Source: Acidithiobacillus ferrooxidans ATCC 23270
Lineage (GTDB): Bacteria; Pseudomonadota; Gammaproteobacteria; Acidithiobacillales; Acidithiobacillaceae
Assembly (NCBI RefSeq): GCF_000021485.1
Contig: NC_011761.1
Coordinates: 1,456,001-1,520,000, forward strand
DNA: 64,000 nt
Reading direction: 5' to 3'
The notes below the pieces were generated by a model. That model saw nothing but the letters and a program-made list of their open reading frames with translations, did not search any database and was not told the DNA's origin. Positions 44,398-52,467 of the stretch are shown one piece after another. How positions within the stretch are numbered: the stretch's first letter is position 1; every line of letters begins with the position of its first letter. The position numbers and the translations under genes are program-made.

Positions 44398-44696
44398 CCA
44401 TGAGTGAAAAATTGCCTACTTTTGACCCTGCCGAAGGGCTGACATCAGACGCCGCCATCGCAGCCTTCATCGCCGGTACGTTTGAATCTGCAGACGCCGG
44501 CTACATTGCGCACGCGCTGGGCGTCGTGGCCCGCGCCAAGGGAATGGCCCAGATCGCTGGGGAAACTGGTCTTTCGCGTGAATGGTTGTACCGCTCATTC
44601 AGCGAACGCGGCAATCCGACGCTCAAGACCACGCTAGCAGTCATGAAGGTCCTGGGGATTGAACTTACGGCAAAACCGGGCCCTCAGGGCCGATGA
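44394..44696 (+). CDS. HigA-type antitoxin without its toxin
   Basis: A 100-residue antitoxin (LPTFDPAEGLTSDAAIAAFI, GMAQIAGETGLSREWLYRSF, NPTLKTTLAVMKVLG) of the putative addiction-module antidote type, with an XRE-like helix-turn-helix. The cognate toxin is reduced to its last codons. It could still neutralise related toxins. Confidence 0.85.
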   Translation: MTMSEKLPTFDPAEGLTSDAAIAAFIAGTFESADAGYIAHALGVVARAKGMAQIAGETGLSREWLYRSFSERGNPTLKTTLAVMKVLGIELTAKPGPQGR

Positions 44697-44919
44697 TGGC
44701 CAAGCATATCGGTAAAGCCACCGACTATTAGACTATGCTCGCCCGAACTGACCGTTTTCTGAGCCTGGATAGCTCCGGTGTGCTATCACCGCACGACAAC
44801 CAGGACTGCTACAACAGGGATCGAGCGAAGAGATCTTCCTGACAAGCATCGTTCCACGCATTGTGCGCTTCAGTTGTTTTTTGGGGGACAGGGCAGGGCA
44901 GGGCAGCGGGGCGGGCGAT

Positions 44920-44936
44920 CGTCTACCGGGTAGACG
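44920..44936. promoter_or_regulatory. Palindrome GTCTACCSGGTAGAC, copy 6
   Basis: Perfect copy, 14 bases before the first GTTTTCCCGGAAAAC palindrome. Confidence 0.9.
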
Positions 44937-44950
44937 GTCACGCGGGCCAC

Positions 44951-44986
44951 GTTTTCCCGGAAAACGGTTCCGTCTTCCCGGAAAAC
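44951..44986. promoter_or_regulatory. Second palindrome family, GTTTTCCCGGAAAAC and GTCTTCCCGGAAAAC
   Basis: One perfect and one near-perfect 15-bp palindrome, 21 bases apart start to start (two helical turns). They share the CCSGG core with the other palindrome family but differ in the arms. Confidence 0.75.
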
Positions 44987-45053
44987 GCCCACATGACCCC
45001 TTCTTTATCTTGCGTTCCGCTTTTTTTTCGGTAGACGCTTTTTTGGGCGTTTT

Positions 45054-45070
45054 CGTCTACCCGGTAGACG
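45054..45070. promoter_or_regulatory. Palindrome GTCTACCSGGTAGAC, copy 7
   Basis: Perfect copy with C as the central base on the plus strand. Confidence 0.9.
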
Positions 45071-45085
45071 ATTCTTTTGGGCAGT

Positions 45086-45100
45086 GTTTTCCGGGAAGAT
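45086..45100. promoter_or_regulatory. Third, imperfect member of the second palindrome family
   Basis: GTTTTCCGGGAAGAT, which keeps one full arm and the CCSGG core. Confidence 0.55.
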
Positions 45101-45127
45101 AATTTTATTAGCCGATAATAGGGCGAC

Positions 45128-45144
45128 CGTCTACCGGGTAGACG
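45128..45144. promoter_or_regulatory. Palindrome GTCTACCSGGTAGAC, copy 8
   Basis: Perfect copy next to an AT-rich stretch. Confidence 0.9.
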
Positions 45145-45330
45145 ATTACCTTGAAGCGTTACCCCCAAAATCCATGGCCAGAAGCCCAGACAACGAAGCG
45201 AGGTCCAACCGGACCCCCGGCGGCAAGCCGCGGGGCGTGGCCCGGCTGGTCCCCTGCAAGGGGAGCCGTCCACAAGGCGGTGGAGCTGCGGGGATAACGC
45301 GACCATATGTCCTGCGGGAAAAACGCGGAT

Positions 45331-45347
45331 CGTCTACCCGGTAGACG
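45331..45347. promoter_or_regulatory. Palindrome GTCTACCSGGTAGAC, copy 9
   Basis: Perfect copy with C as the central base, 40 bases from the stop of the small gene after topB. Confidence 0.9.
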
Positions 45348-45386
45348 ATTCGGCGATGTCGTTTTTTTCGGAAAGACGATTTTATA

Positions 45387-45635
45387 TCAGTAGTCATCAT
45401 CATCATCGAGAGCGGGTGGTTGAATGTGTGACTTCCGGGAATTTCTGACCGGGCCATCAAAAATATCTCTGAGTCGGATGAAAATATATTCACGGCCATC
45501 CTCGCCGACATATTTCCGACCGGACAACAAATACACCTGTCCGTCGATTTTTGCTTTGCCTGTGAAATCAGGAATACTCTTCCCCTCAATCCTGCTGTGT
45601 GTGAGAAATCCAGTCTTCTCTTCTAACGTACTCAT
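45387..45635 (-). CDS. Small hypothetical protein downstream of topB
   Basis: An 82-residue protein (FTGKAKIDGQVYLLSGRKYV, IFIRLRDIFDG) ending in an acidic DDDDDY tail. It overlaps the end of topB by about 50 bases, so it is co-expressed with it. The family is not recognised. An acidic tail of this type recalls ssDNA-binding protein tails, but there is no OB-fold evidence. Confidence 0.55.
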   Translation of the reverse strand: MSTLEEKTGFLTHSRIEGKSIPDFTGKAKIDGQVYLLSGRKYVGEDGREYIFIRLRDIFDGPVRNSRKSHIQPPALDDDDDY

Positions 45636-47685
45636 TCTTTTCTAGCCCCCACTTCGTTCCGAGCTTCTTGGCATCCTGCTTGTCCGGCCACCAGCAAGAC
45701 TGGCAGCCCTCGCACTTGAAAAAGGCATCGCCCTTCTTCGTCTTCAGGGTGATGGTCAGCTTCTTGCAGTCCGGGCAGGCGGGGCCAGTCTTTTGTCCGA
45801 CGCCCCGCGTTTTTCCGGTAGACGACTTGCCACGCCCAGCGCCGGAAGTTGGCCGTGCCTGGCCGACAGCTACGGTCGTCGCCTTGGCCGCCTCGATCAT
45901 ACGCACCACGAATTTGCGCTGGGCTTCCTCGAACTGCTGTAGCGTCACGCGGCCCTCAGACACGGATGACAGGGCATCTTCCCAGCGTGCCGTCAGGACG
46001 GGATCGGTCAGGTCTTTGGGCAGCGCGTGAACCAGCGCCCGCCCTGCCTGGGTGGAGAGGATCTGCTTGCCTTTGCGCTCCAGGAATCCCCGGGTCAGCA
46101 GCGTTTCAATGATGCTGGCCCGAGTGGCCTCGGTTCCCAGGCCAGAGGTTTCCTTGAGTTTGGCCTTGGCGGCTTCATCCTCCACCACCTTATGGATGTT
46201 GCTCATGGCCTCAATGAGCGACCCATCCGTAAATCGGGCCGGCGGCTTGGTCTGTTTTGCCTGGACATCTGCATCCTGGACGGTCAGGACCTGGCCTTTT
46301 TTGAGCGCCGGGATCGGCTGGGCGGGGGTGTCATCATTATCGTCATCGGTCATCCCATACACGGCTTTCCAGCCTGCGGATACCGGGATGTTGGCAGTCG
46401 CCTTCCAGTCCTCGCTGGTGCAAGTCAGTAGAGCCTTGATCGCCCGGTACACATAGGGCGGATAGAACTGCGCGAGATAGGAGCGGACGATGATATCGTA
46501 GACTTTGGCCACTGCGGGGCTCATAGAGCCCTGCATGGAGCCGGTCGGAATGATGGCGTGGTGCGCCGTCACTTTGCCCGTATTCCAGATGGCCGACTTC
46601 CGGTTAGAATCGGCGGCTTTCACCAGATCCGCAAATCCAGCTTTTGCCAGGCCGGACAGTATCTGTCCGGCATCCCCATGCTGTTCTTCCGGAAGATAGC
46701 GGCAATCGGTCCGGGGATAGGTCGCCGCCTTGTGCTCCTCGTACAGCGCCTGGGCCGCATCAAGGACACTTTGTGCCGACATGCCGAGCTTGGCGGAGCA
46801 GACCTTTTGTAACTCTGCAAGGGAGAAGCCTAATGGTGCCTGCTGCTGCTTTTCCGCGCTGGTGAAGTCCTTCACCGTGGCCTTGCCTTCCGCCTTGGCC
46901 CGGGATGCCAGCCGGTCAGCGGCTTTCCGGTCGGTGAGATACCCTTCGGCATCGACCCCCTCGAAATCCTCCCGCAACTCCCAGGTGGCCCAGAAGCCCG
47001 CGTTGATGCGCGGAACGTAGTAGTCCTTCGGCTTGAAGTGCTCGATCTTCTCATCACGGGCCACGACCAGAGCCAAGGTCGGCGTCTGCACCCGACCCAC
47101 GGAGACGACTCCGGCGCCGCTGTTGCGCAGGGTGAAAGCACGGGTGAGATTCATGCCCATGAGCCAGTCCGCGCGGGCACGGGCTTCGGCTGAGTTTCGG
47201 AGATTCTGGTAGTCGTGGTTATCCTTGAGCGATGCCAGCGCCTTACGCACGGACTGCTCATCGAGGGCGGCCAGCCAGATCCTCAGGGTTGGTCCTTTCC
47301 AGCGGAGTTCCTCCAGGACCTCATCCACCAGCAGCTGGCCCTCTCGGTCCGGGTCGCCTGCATTGACGACAGACGAGGCTTTCTTGAGCAAGGCCCGGAT
47401 CACCTTGATCTGGGCCTTGGCGTCATCCTTCGCCCGCTTCTTCCATTGCTCAGGAAATATGGGCAGTTCCTCAAATCGCCATTTCTTCTTGCCCTTTGGC
47501 GTGGTGGGAACATCATCAGGCGTATAGAAGTCCGGCTCTTCCTGCTCGAAGATATGGCCGAAACACCAGGTTACGACGGTATCCACTCCGCACTGGATGA
47601 AGCCGTTCCCTTTGTTTTTCGATCCGGGCAAATACTCGGCGATCCCTTTGCCCAGGCTGGGCTTCTCGGCGATGTATAGTTTCAT
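45586..47685 (-). CDS. topB: DNA topoisomerase III (type IA)
   Basis: A 699-residue type IA topoisomerase. The Toprim domain starts at MKLYIAEKPSLGKGIAEYLP and includes NAGDPDREGQLLVDEVL. The core has SVGRVQTPTLALV and the catalytic tyrosine in ATYPRTDCRYL. The C-terminus carries a zinc finger (CPDCKKL, CEGCQSCW). Plasmid and ICE copies of TopB resolve precatenanes and aid transfer. The leader has a palindrome copy and the promoter-like decamer. Confidence 0.96.
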   Translation of the reverse strand: MKLYIAEKPSLGKGIAEYLPGSKNKGNGFIQCGVDTVVTWCFGHIFEQEEPDFYTPDDVPTTPKGKKKWRFEELPIFPEQWKKRAKDDAKAQIKVIRALLKKASSVVNAGDPDREGQLLVDEVLEELRWKGPTLRIWLAALDEQSVRKALASLKDNHDYQNLRNSAEARARADWLMGMNLTRAFTLRNSGAGVVSVGRVQTPTLALVVARDEKIEHFKPKDYYVPRINAGFWATWELREDFEGVDAEGYLTDRKAADRLASRAKAEGKATVKDFTSAEKQQQAPLGFSLAELQKVCSAKLGMSAQSVLDAAQALYEEHKAATYPRTDCRYLPEEQHGDAGQILSGLAKAGFADLVKAADSNRKSAIWNTGKVTAHHAIIPTGSMQGSMSPAVAKVYDIIVRSYLAQFYPPYVYRAIKALLTCTSEDWKATANIPVSAGWKAVYGMTDDDNDDTPAQPIPALKKGQVLTVQDADVQAKQTKPPARFTDGSLIEAMSNIHKVVEDEAAKAKLKETSGLGTEATRASIIETLLTRGFLERKGKQILSTQAGRALVHALPKDLTDPVLTARWEDALSSVSEGRVTLQQFEEAQRKFVVRMIEAAKATTVAVGQARPTSGAGRGKSSTGKTRGVGQKTGPACPDCKKLTITLKTKKGDAFFKCEGCQSCWWPDKQDAKKLGTKWGLEKNEYVRREDWISHTQQD

Positions 47686-47699
47686 CAGGCACCCTCAAT

Positions 47700-47716
47700 C
47701 GTCTACCGGGTAGACG
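47700..47716. promoter_or_regulatory. Palindrome GTCTACCSGGTAGAC, copy 10 (topB leader)
   Basis: Perfect copy 15 bases upstream of the topB start, on the downstream side of the GATCTATACC decamer, so it is placed to block the early transcript. Confidence 0.9.
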
Positions 47717-47738
47717 CTCTGCGTCACCCCAACGCGAG

Positions 47739-47748
47739 GGTATAGATC
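47739..47748 (-). promoter_or_regulatory. GATCTATACC promoter-like decamer of topB
   Basis: Fourth copy of the decamer. Here the palindrome lies 22 bases downstream of it, not upstream as at parAB and TraB. Confidence 0.45.
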
Positions 47749-47784
47749 GTTGTTGGGTCGGTTACTGTCACTGGTCGGCAGATG

Positions 47785-48470
47785 TTATATCCAAACGACC
47801 AAGATGCAGCGTTTGCAGTCATCCAGAAATTGGTGGGCAGCACGTAAAATCGCCCGGTGACGTTTGCTGCGCATAGAAAAATCGACAAGTTGATGGACAG
47901 AATCAGGGTCAGCAATGGCCCAGGAAGTGTCCAGAAACGAAGTGTTGATTAAACGTTTCTTCTTACATTTTGCCTGAGAAAGGTCAGATGCGGCTACTGC
48001 ATCATTTTCGTCACGATAATAAACGTATCGCTTATCATGTATTTTATGCACGCAAAGATTTTGCGATGTGGCCTTCTCGAAGAAAAAGTAATCCTCCCAG
48101 AAACGCAACTTGGGAAAACCACCAAAAGCATGAAAAATCTCTGCACGCACTACCGAAGTAGCGCCCTGACACTTATCTATTATATGAATGGTTCTACTAT
48201 TATCTCGCGCATCCATCACCGTATAAAGATTTCCATCGACAACCAAGCCGACAAATAGCATATCTACCTCGGGATGCTCCTGAATATACTGAAGACAGGA
48301 CTGTAGATAATCAAATAAATATGCATCATCAGAATCCAATTGTGCTATTCACCGAGTATTCAAGTGCCACGCACCATGTCTTCCATAATAGAGCGCACCT
48401 TATTTAGTGAATGATCTGTACTGACGTCATCTACAATGACACATGAAACATTCGTAACCGTTTTAGTCTT
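47785..48470 (-). pseudogene. Family 2 glycosyltransferase, broken
   Basis: The 3' part (47785-48339) encodes DSDDAYLFDYLQSCLQYI and FGGFPKLRFWEDYFFFEKA, the DxD and acceptor regions of a GT2 enzyme. The upstream DNA encodes NVSCVIVDDVSTDHSL, the GT2 start, in another frame with a stop at RGT. The bases before DSDD look like a GEY-IAQ coding segment with about four bases lost. The gene is therefore decayed by at least two lesions. The low GC content differs from the neighbours. Confidence 0.75.
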
Positions 48471-48834
48471 TAATTAAAGAAATTATCTTTTAAGAAAGTG
48501 TTCTCTATTAAATACAGCTATTATCACACCACAAAACGGTTTTATATCATCCGATATTACAGCCATAAAGCAGAATCCCCATTGTTTCGCTCTTGCTTGG
48601 ATGCTTGACCTGGCCCCGTCGGGTTCTCGTTGCCATTTTCTCCGGTGTGAGTGCTTGACACCGTAATGGTGCTGTGCGACCGACCCTTGGTAAACAGTCG
48701 GAATCACTACCATACCCTTTATTGTCTCGTTTCTCTCCGCCTCTTGGAGCGGTTTTCCTGCTTTTTGAAGGTCGTGCCGACCCACTCGCGGCGCAGCTTC
48801 CTCGAAATCCTCTGCCGGACTCCAATTTCGCCGA
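48471..48834. other. Intergenic region, probably degenerate
   Basis: Short frames on the minus strand (for example GTTFKKQENRSKRRRETR and TKGRSHSTITVSSTHTGENG in neighbouring frames) look like a decayed coding sequence with several stops, but I cannot name it. Confidence 0.3.
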
Positions 48835-50172
48835 TTAAAGCCAGTTTGCGAACAGGCGCGCTAACGATTCCTTGAATCTTTCAAAGATCGACCGCTTCCG
48901 CCATTGCTTCAGAGTTATCTTCTTTGAATTCCGCAAGTCGTTTTCGAACATCGCCTCCATTTTGCCTGCAAAGTCCTTCCCTACTATGACGGCGTTAACC
49001 TCCTTGTTGTTTGCGAAGCTCCACATGTCCAGATTCGTGGAACCTACAGTTGACCATATACCGTCTATCACTGCGGTTTTCGCATGGAGGATACGCCCTT
49101 TCAGCTGGTAGATTCGGACTCCGGACTTAAGGAGATGGGTATAGTAAGATTGCCCGGCATATACTGCGATCGGGACGTCGTCCTCGGTCGCAAGTATTAA
49201 CTGGACGTCTACCCCCCGCATTGCTGCGCCGGTTAGTGCGTTTATAATTGCCCTATTCGGCACGAAATAAGCCGCTGTAACGTGGATATAATTTTTGGCA
49301 TTTGAGAAAGCGGTATAATACATCAAATAAGTCAGGCGATTCCGCTCCCCGGGTCTGCTCCCTATGGCCATGACGTAGTCATCGCCTTCTTTCTTGAGAG
49401 GAGGAAAGTAGTCCTGTTCTGGTAATATGGGGCCTTTGTGCCGTTTCCAGGTATCATAAAACAGTCTCTGGAATGCGGCGACCGCCGGGCCTTGGATCAT
49501 GACGTCCGCGTCCTTCCAAGGTTTTGCCGCGTTTTTTTCTTCCCCGCTGCTAGCCTCTTCGCTGGTGATGTTGACGCCACCCGTGAATGCCGTCTTTCCG
49601 TCAACCACCAATATCTTGCGGTGATCGCGGTGGAAAGGATCTGTTGGGTTGTATTTGATGACGTTGACACCACCCGCCCGCAAGCGTCGGAAGAAGGCGG
49701 CGGGCGTATCTATACTGCCGATGCTATCGTATATAAGGTTTACCTGCACACCCTCAGCCTGCTTTTGAAGTAGAAGGCTAGCGAATTTCCGGCCAGTTTT
49801 ATCGTTGCTGAATGTGTACGTCTCAAGATTTATGTTGTCCTTTGCGCCGCGAATGGCCTCCAGCATCATTGCAATGGCCTCGGGTCCAGTCAGAAGTGTC
49901 GCTTCGTTGCCCGCGATAATCGGCTTGCCGGTTATCTCCTCCATCAGCTTTAACTGCCGCGTCAGGATACTCGTGGCGCCTGATTCCTTCTCGAGATTGT
50001 CCATAAGCGCCTTGCTCTTGGCCGGAGGCAGTTCCCTTCCGTTGCTTTGGATCTCGGGTGGCCCGGTCACCGGCAATGCCGCCAAGCGTTCAGCGTTCGG
50101 CAGGTTTGAAGCACAGCCAGACATGAGCATGCTCAGCGTGAGAAGCGCGTAGAGGAATTTATTTTTTGCCAT
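48835..50172 (-). CDS. Cardiolipin synthase-like phospholipase D lipoprotein
   Basis: A 445-residue PLD-superfamily protein with two intact HKD motifs: HRDHRKILVVDGKTAFTGG and HAKTAVIDGIWSTVGSTN. The N-terminus is a lipoprotein signal (LYALLTLSMLMSGC). This combination resembles ClsB/ClsC-like periplasm-facing enzymes that make cardiolipin from phosphatidylglycerol. I chose the start MAKNKF at 50172, which begins the signal peptide. It differs from the altered PLD protein at 31170 in having full catalytic motifs. Confidence 0.88.
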   Translation of the reverse strand: MAKNKFLYALLTLSMLMSGCASNLPNAERLAALPVTGPPEIQSNGRELPPAKSKALMDNLEKESGATSILTRQLKLMEEITGKPIIAGNEATLLTGPEAIAMMLEAIRGAKDNINLETYTFSNDKTGRKFASLLLQKQAEGVQVNLIYDSIGSIDTPAAFFRRLRAGGVNVIKYNPTDPFHRDHRKILVVDGKTAFTGGVNITSEEASSGEEKNAAKPWKDADVMIQGPAVAAFQRLFYDTWKRHKGPILPEQDYFPPLKKEGDDYVMAIGSRPGERNRLTYLMYYTAFSNAKNYIHVTAAYFVPNRAIINALTGAAMRGVDVQLILATEDDVPIAVYAGQSYYTHLLKSGVRIYQLKGRILHAKTAVIDGIWSTVGSTNLDMWSFANNKEVNAVIVGKDFAGKMEAMFENDLRNSKKITLKQWRKRSIFERFKESLARLFANWL

Positions 50173-50247
50173 AAATGCCTCTAGTTTAGATCGGAAAATT
50201 ACAGTTACCAAAAAACTTTACCAGACCATTGATTGGCTTAACCACAC

Positions 50248-52185
50248 TCATGACTTGATAATTTTCAACCGTCGATACAGGGTATTACGACTGATTCCTA
50301 GTCGTCTGGCAGCTTCAGACATATTACCATCGCTGATATCGATTGCCCGTGAAATAGCTGCCGAAGACAAAACATGCAAATTTTCTTCCTGAGGAAGATG
50401 CATGGAGGAAATATCCAGGCTTTGAGAAGCTTGTCTGAGTTCATTGATTAGATCATCCGGCAGATGATCCCAAAGTATCGTGCTTTCATCATCGTTTAAA
50501 AGTGCACAGGCAGTCCGCAGAGCATTGACCAACTGCCGCAGATTACCCGGCCAAGAATACTTGGCGAATGCCAATGCTACTGCATCACCAAGATACAGAT
50601 GACGTTCTGGCGACAGATCGCGCAACACGCGTGAGGTCAGGGCAGCAAAATCACTCCTCTCCCGTAATGGAGGCAACATCAAGGTTAGGCCGTTGATGCG
50701 GTAGTATAGGTCGGCTCGGAAACGTTCTGCCTCCATTTCCGTCTTGAGATTGCGATGAGTAGCGCAGACCAGTACAAAATCCACCGGAATCGGCTTGCTG
50801 CCACCGACTGGTACAACCTCACGTTCCTGCAACACGCGTAATAATCTGGCCTGTTGTGCCATCGGCATGTCGCCAATCTCATCCAGAAATAGAGTTCCGC
50901 CAATGGCCGAACGGATGCGGCCTGCATATCCTTCCTTTCGCGCACCAGAGAACGCACCAGGCATATAGCCGAACAACTCGGCCTCGATCAGGTTCTCAGG
51001 CAGCGTTGCGCAATCCACTGCAACAAAGGGCTTGGATCGGCGGGGACCAGAGTCATGAAACGCCTTGGCAAAGATTTCCTTTCCAGTACCAGACTCCCCT
51101 TGAAGTAATAGTGCAATCGGTTTGCCTACGACACGGCGTGCCTTCTCGATAGTGGCTTTCATCACTGCATCACCTGTGTTCAATGGCTCAAGTGAATCTG
51201 CACAGGCTTCCTCTTGCGGATGCGACGGCACGATGATTTGTCTTGCACCACGGCCTAGTTCGACACGCAGAAAAATCCTTTCGCCATTGTTCCGGATGAC
51301 CGACATGATTTCACCGGGACGCCTGCGCCCCCAGCTGGCAAGTTCGGAGGTTCCGATCTGAAATACCCGCGTAACTGGCATTGCACCGAGATCTGCGGGA
51401 CACAACCCGAGCAGAGAAAGCCCAGCATGATTGGCGCACGTAATCCAGCCATCTTCCTTCAGTACAATGATTCCTTCGGCAACTGTTCCGATGCCTTCTG
51501 CTAATGGATGAAAACGTACACGAATTGTATCGCCATGACACGTCTCGAACAGCCGATTCTCAATCATCTGCGCCGCTGAACGTACCAGGCCTATGGTATG
51601 TGGATGATGACCCCTGTGGTCTCCGGAAATGTCTAATACACCCAGCAACCTGCCATCTGGTGCCATGACTGGAGCTGCTGCACAGGTCAGAAATCCGTTG
51701 CGTTCAAGAAAATGTTCGGGACCATGCACCACGACCGGAGCAATTTCGGCGATAGCTGTCCCAATGGCGTTGGTTCCTTGTTGAGACTCATGCCACGAGG
51801 CTCCTTGCATCAGGGCAACCCGCTCCGCCCGTCCGAGGAAGTCGGTATCGCCTAACGTCTGAAGCAGCGTGCCACGTTCGTCGGCAAGGATGACCATGCT
51901 GCCTGTATCACGGGTTTGGGCGTAAAGGTATTGCATGACGGGGCGAGCATGAGCAACCAGTTCGCCTTGCCGGTCCGTTGCGTGGGCAAGCTGGCTGGCA
52001 TTAAGCTGAGGTGGCGTTTGCAATCGGCCAACCGGTGCGAGGCTAGCATCCAGGCAACGCCGCCATGATCGCGACACCACACTGCCGACAAGTTCGGCTG
52101 GCGGTGCTTCGCCATGCGCTAGATAGCGTTGCCGGGCATGACGTAACCCCGGCCGAGTCTGGGTTGGCAGCGTTCTCTCCTCCAA
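50248..52185 (-). CDS. Sigma-54-dependent activator, AcoR type
   Basis: A 645-residue enhancer-binding protein. The N-terminal GAF-like sensor (about 60-210) includes WHESQQGTNAIGTAIAE, typical of AcoR. A PAS-like segment follows. The AAA+ domain has Walker A GESGTGKEIFAKAF and the sigma-54 contact loop GAFSGA (a GAFTGA variant). The C-terminal Fis-type helix-turn-helix is GNMSEAARRLGISRNTLYRR. It is divergent from an aldehyde dehydrogenase with a sigma-54 promoter, which it probably activates. The start codon appears to be TTG and is uncertain. Confidence 0.9.
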   Translation of the reverse strand: MEERTLPTQTRPGLRHARQRYLAHGEAPPAELVGSVVSRSWRRCLDASLAPVGRLQTPPQLNASQLAHATDRQGELVAHARPVMQYLYAQTRDTGSMVILADERGTLLQTLGDTDFLGRAERVALMQGASWHESQQGTNAIGTAIAEIAPVVVHGPEHFLERNGFLTCAAAPVMAPDGRLLGVLDISGDHRGHHPHTIGLVRSAAQMIENRLFETCHGDTIRVRFHPLAEGIGTVAEGIIVLKEDGWITCANHAGLSLLGLCPADLGAMPVTRVFQIGTSELASWGRRRPGEIMSVIRNNGERIFLRVELGRGARQIIVPSHPQEEACADSLEPLNTGDAVMKATIEKARRVVGKPIALLLQGESGTGKEIFAKAFHDSGPRRSKPFVAVDCATLPENLIEAELFGYMPGAFSGARKEGYAGRIRSAIGGTLFLDEIGDMPMAQQARLLRVLQEREVVPVGGSKPIPVDFVLVCATHRNLKTEMEAERFRADLYYRINGLTLMLPPLRERSDFAALTSRVLRDLSPERHLYLGDAVALAFAKYSWPGNLRQLVNALRTACALLNDDESTILWDHLPDDLINELRQASQSLDISSMHLPQEENLHVLSSAAISRAIDISDGNMSEAARRLGISRNTLYRRLKIIKS

Positions 52186-52301
52186 TTATCCATGGTCGGT
52201 CTTGCCTTCTGCGCCTGATACTTGTCTCAACTTAATGAATGTTGTCGGGATTTGCAAGATTTCCTAGATCAATTCATATTGATGTGTGCCATTCCATGAC
52301 A

Positions 52302-52318
52302 GTGTCACAAAATGACAC
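52302..52318. promoter_or_regulatory. Inverted repeat, likely binding site of the sigma-54 activator
   Basis: GTGTCA (52302-52307) and TGACAC (52313-52318) with a 5-base spacer. It lies about 80 bases upstream of the sigma-54 promoter, a common place for an upstream activator site. Confidence 0.6.
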
Positions 52319-52396
52319 GAAACATCTTTATGTTACAAAAACGGCATGATACTGGTTAATTAAATAAAATTATTAAGTTAAGTAATATTCTCATGC

Positions 52397-52412
52397 TGGC
52401 CCGCTTTCTGCA
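52397..52412 (+). promoter_or_regulatory. Sigma-54 promoter of the aldehyde dehydrogenase gene
   Basis: TGGCCCGCTTTCTGCA keeps the GG and GC doublets ten bases apart as in TGGCAC-N5-TTGCA. It lies about 55 bases before the start codon, divergent from the sigma-54 activator gene. Confidence 0.75.
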
Positions 52413-52467
52413 TAAGGGTAGCAGGCCCGCTGTCCGTGGCGCAATAGACCAACCTGGAGGAAGAAGC

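Larger units (their letters stand above)
44697..45386. other. 690-bp non-coding block with two interleaved palindrome families
   Basis: No supported gene. It holds four perfect copies of GTCTACCSGGTAGAC (44920, 45054, 45128, 45331) and a half-copy near 45029. A second palindrome, GTTTTCCCGGAAAAC, is perfect at 44951-44965 and imperfect at 44972-44986 and 45086-45100. A run of T, an AT-rich stretch (45098-45120) and a GC-rich segment with CCCCTGCAAGGGG follow. The density suggests a centromere, an origin or a master control region of the element. Confidence 0.7.

Noticed and set aside
45295-45330. An IncP-type oriT nick site, suggested by TATGTCCTGCGGG
   Set aside because: Only a partial match to YATCCTGY, and no relaxase gene or adjacent inverted repeat was found to support it.
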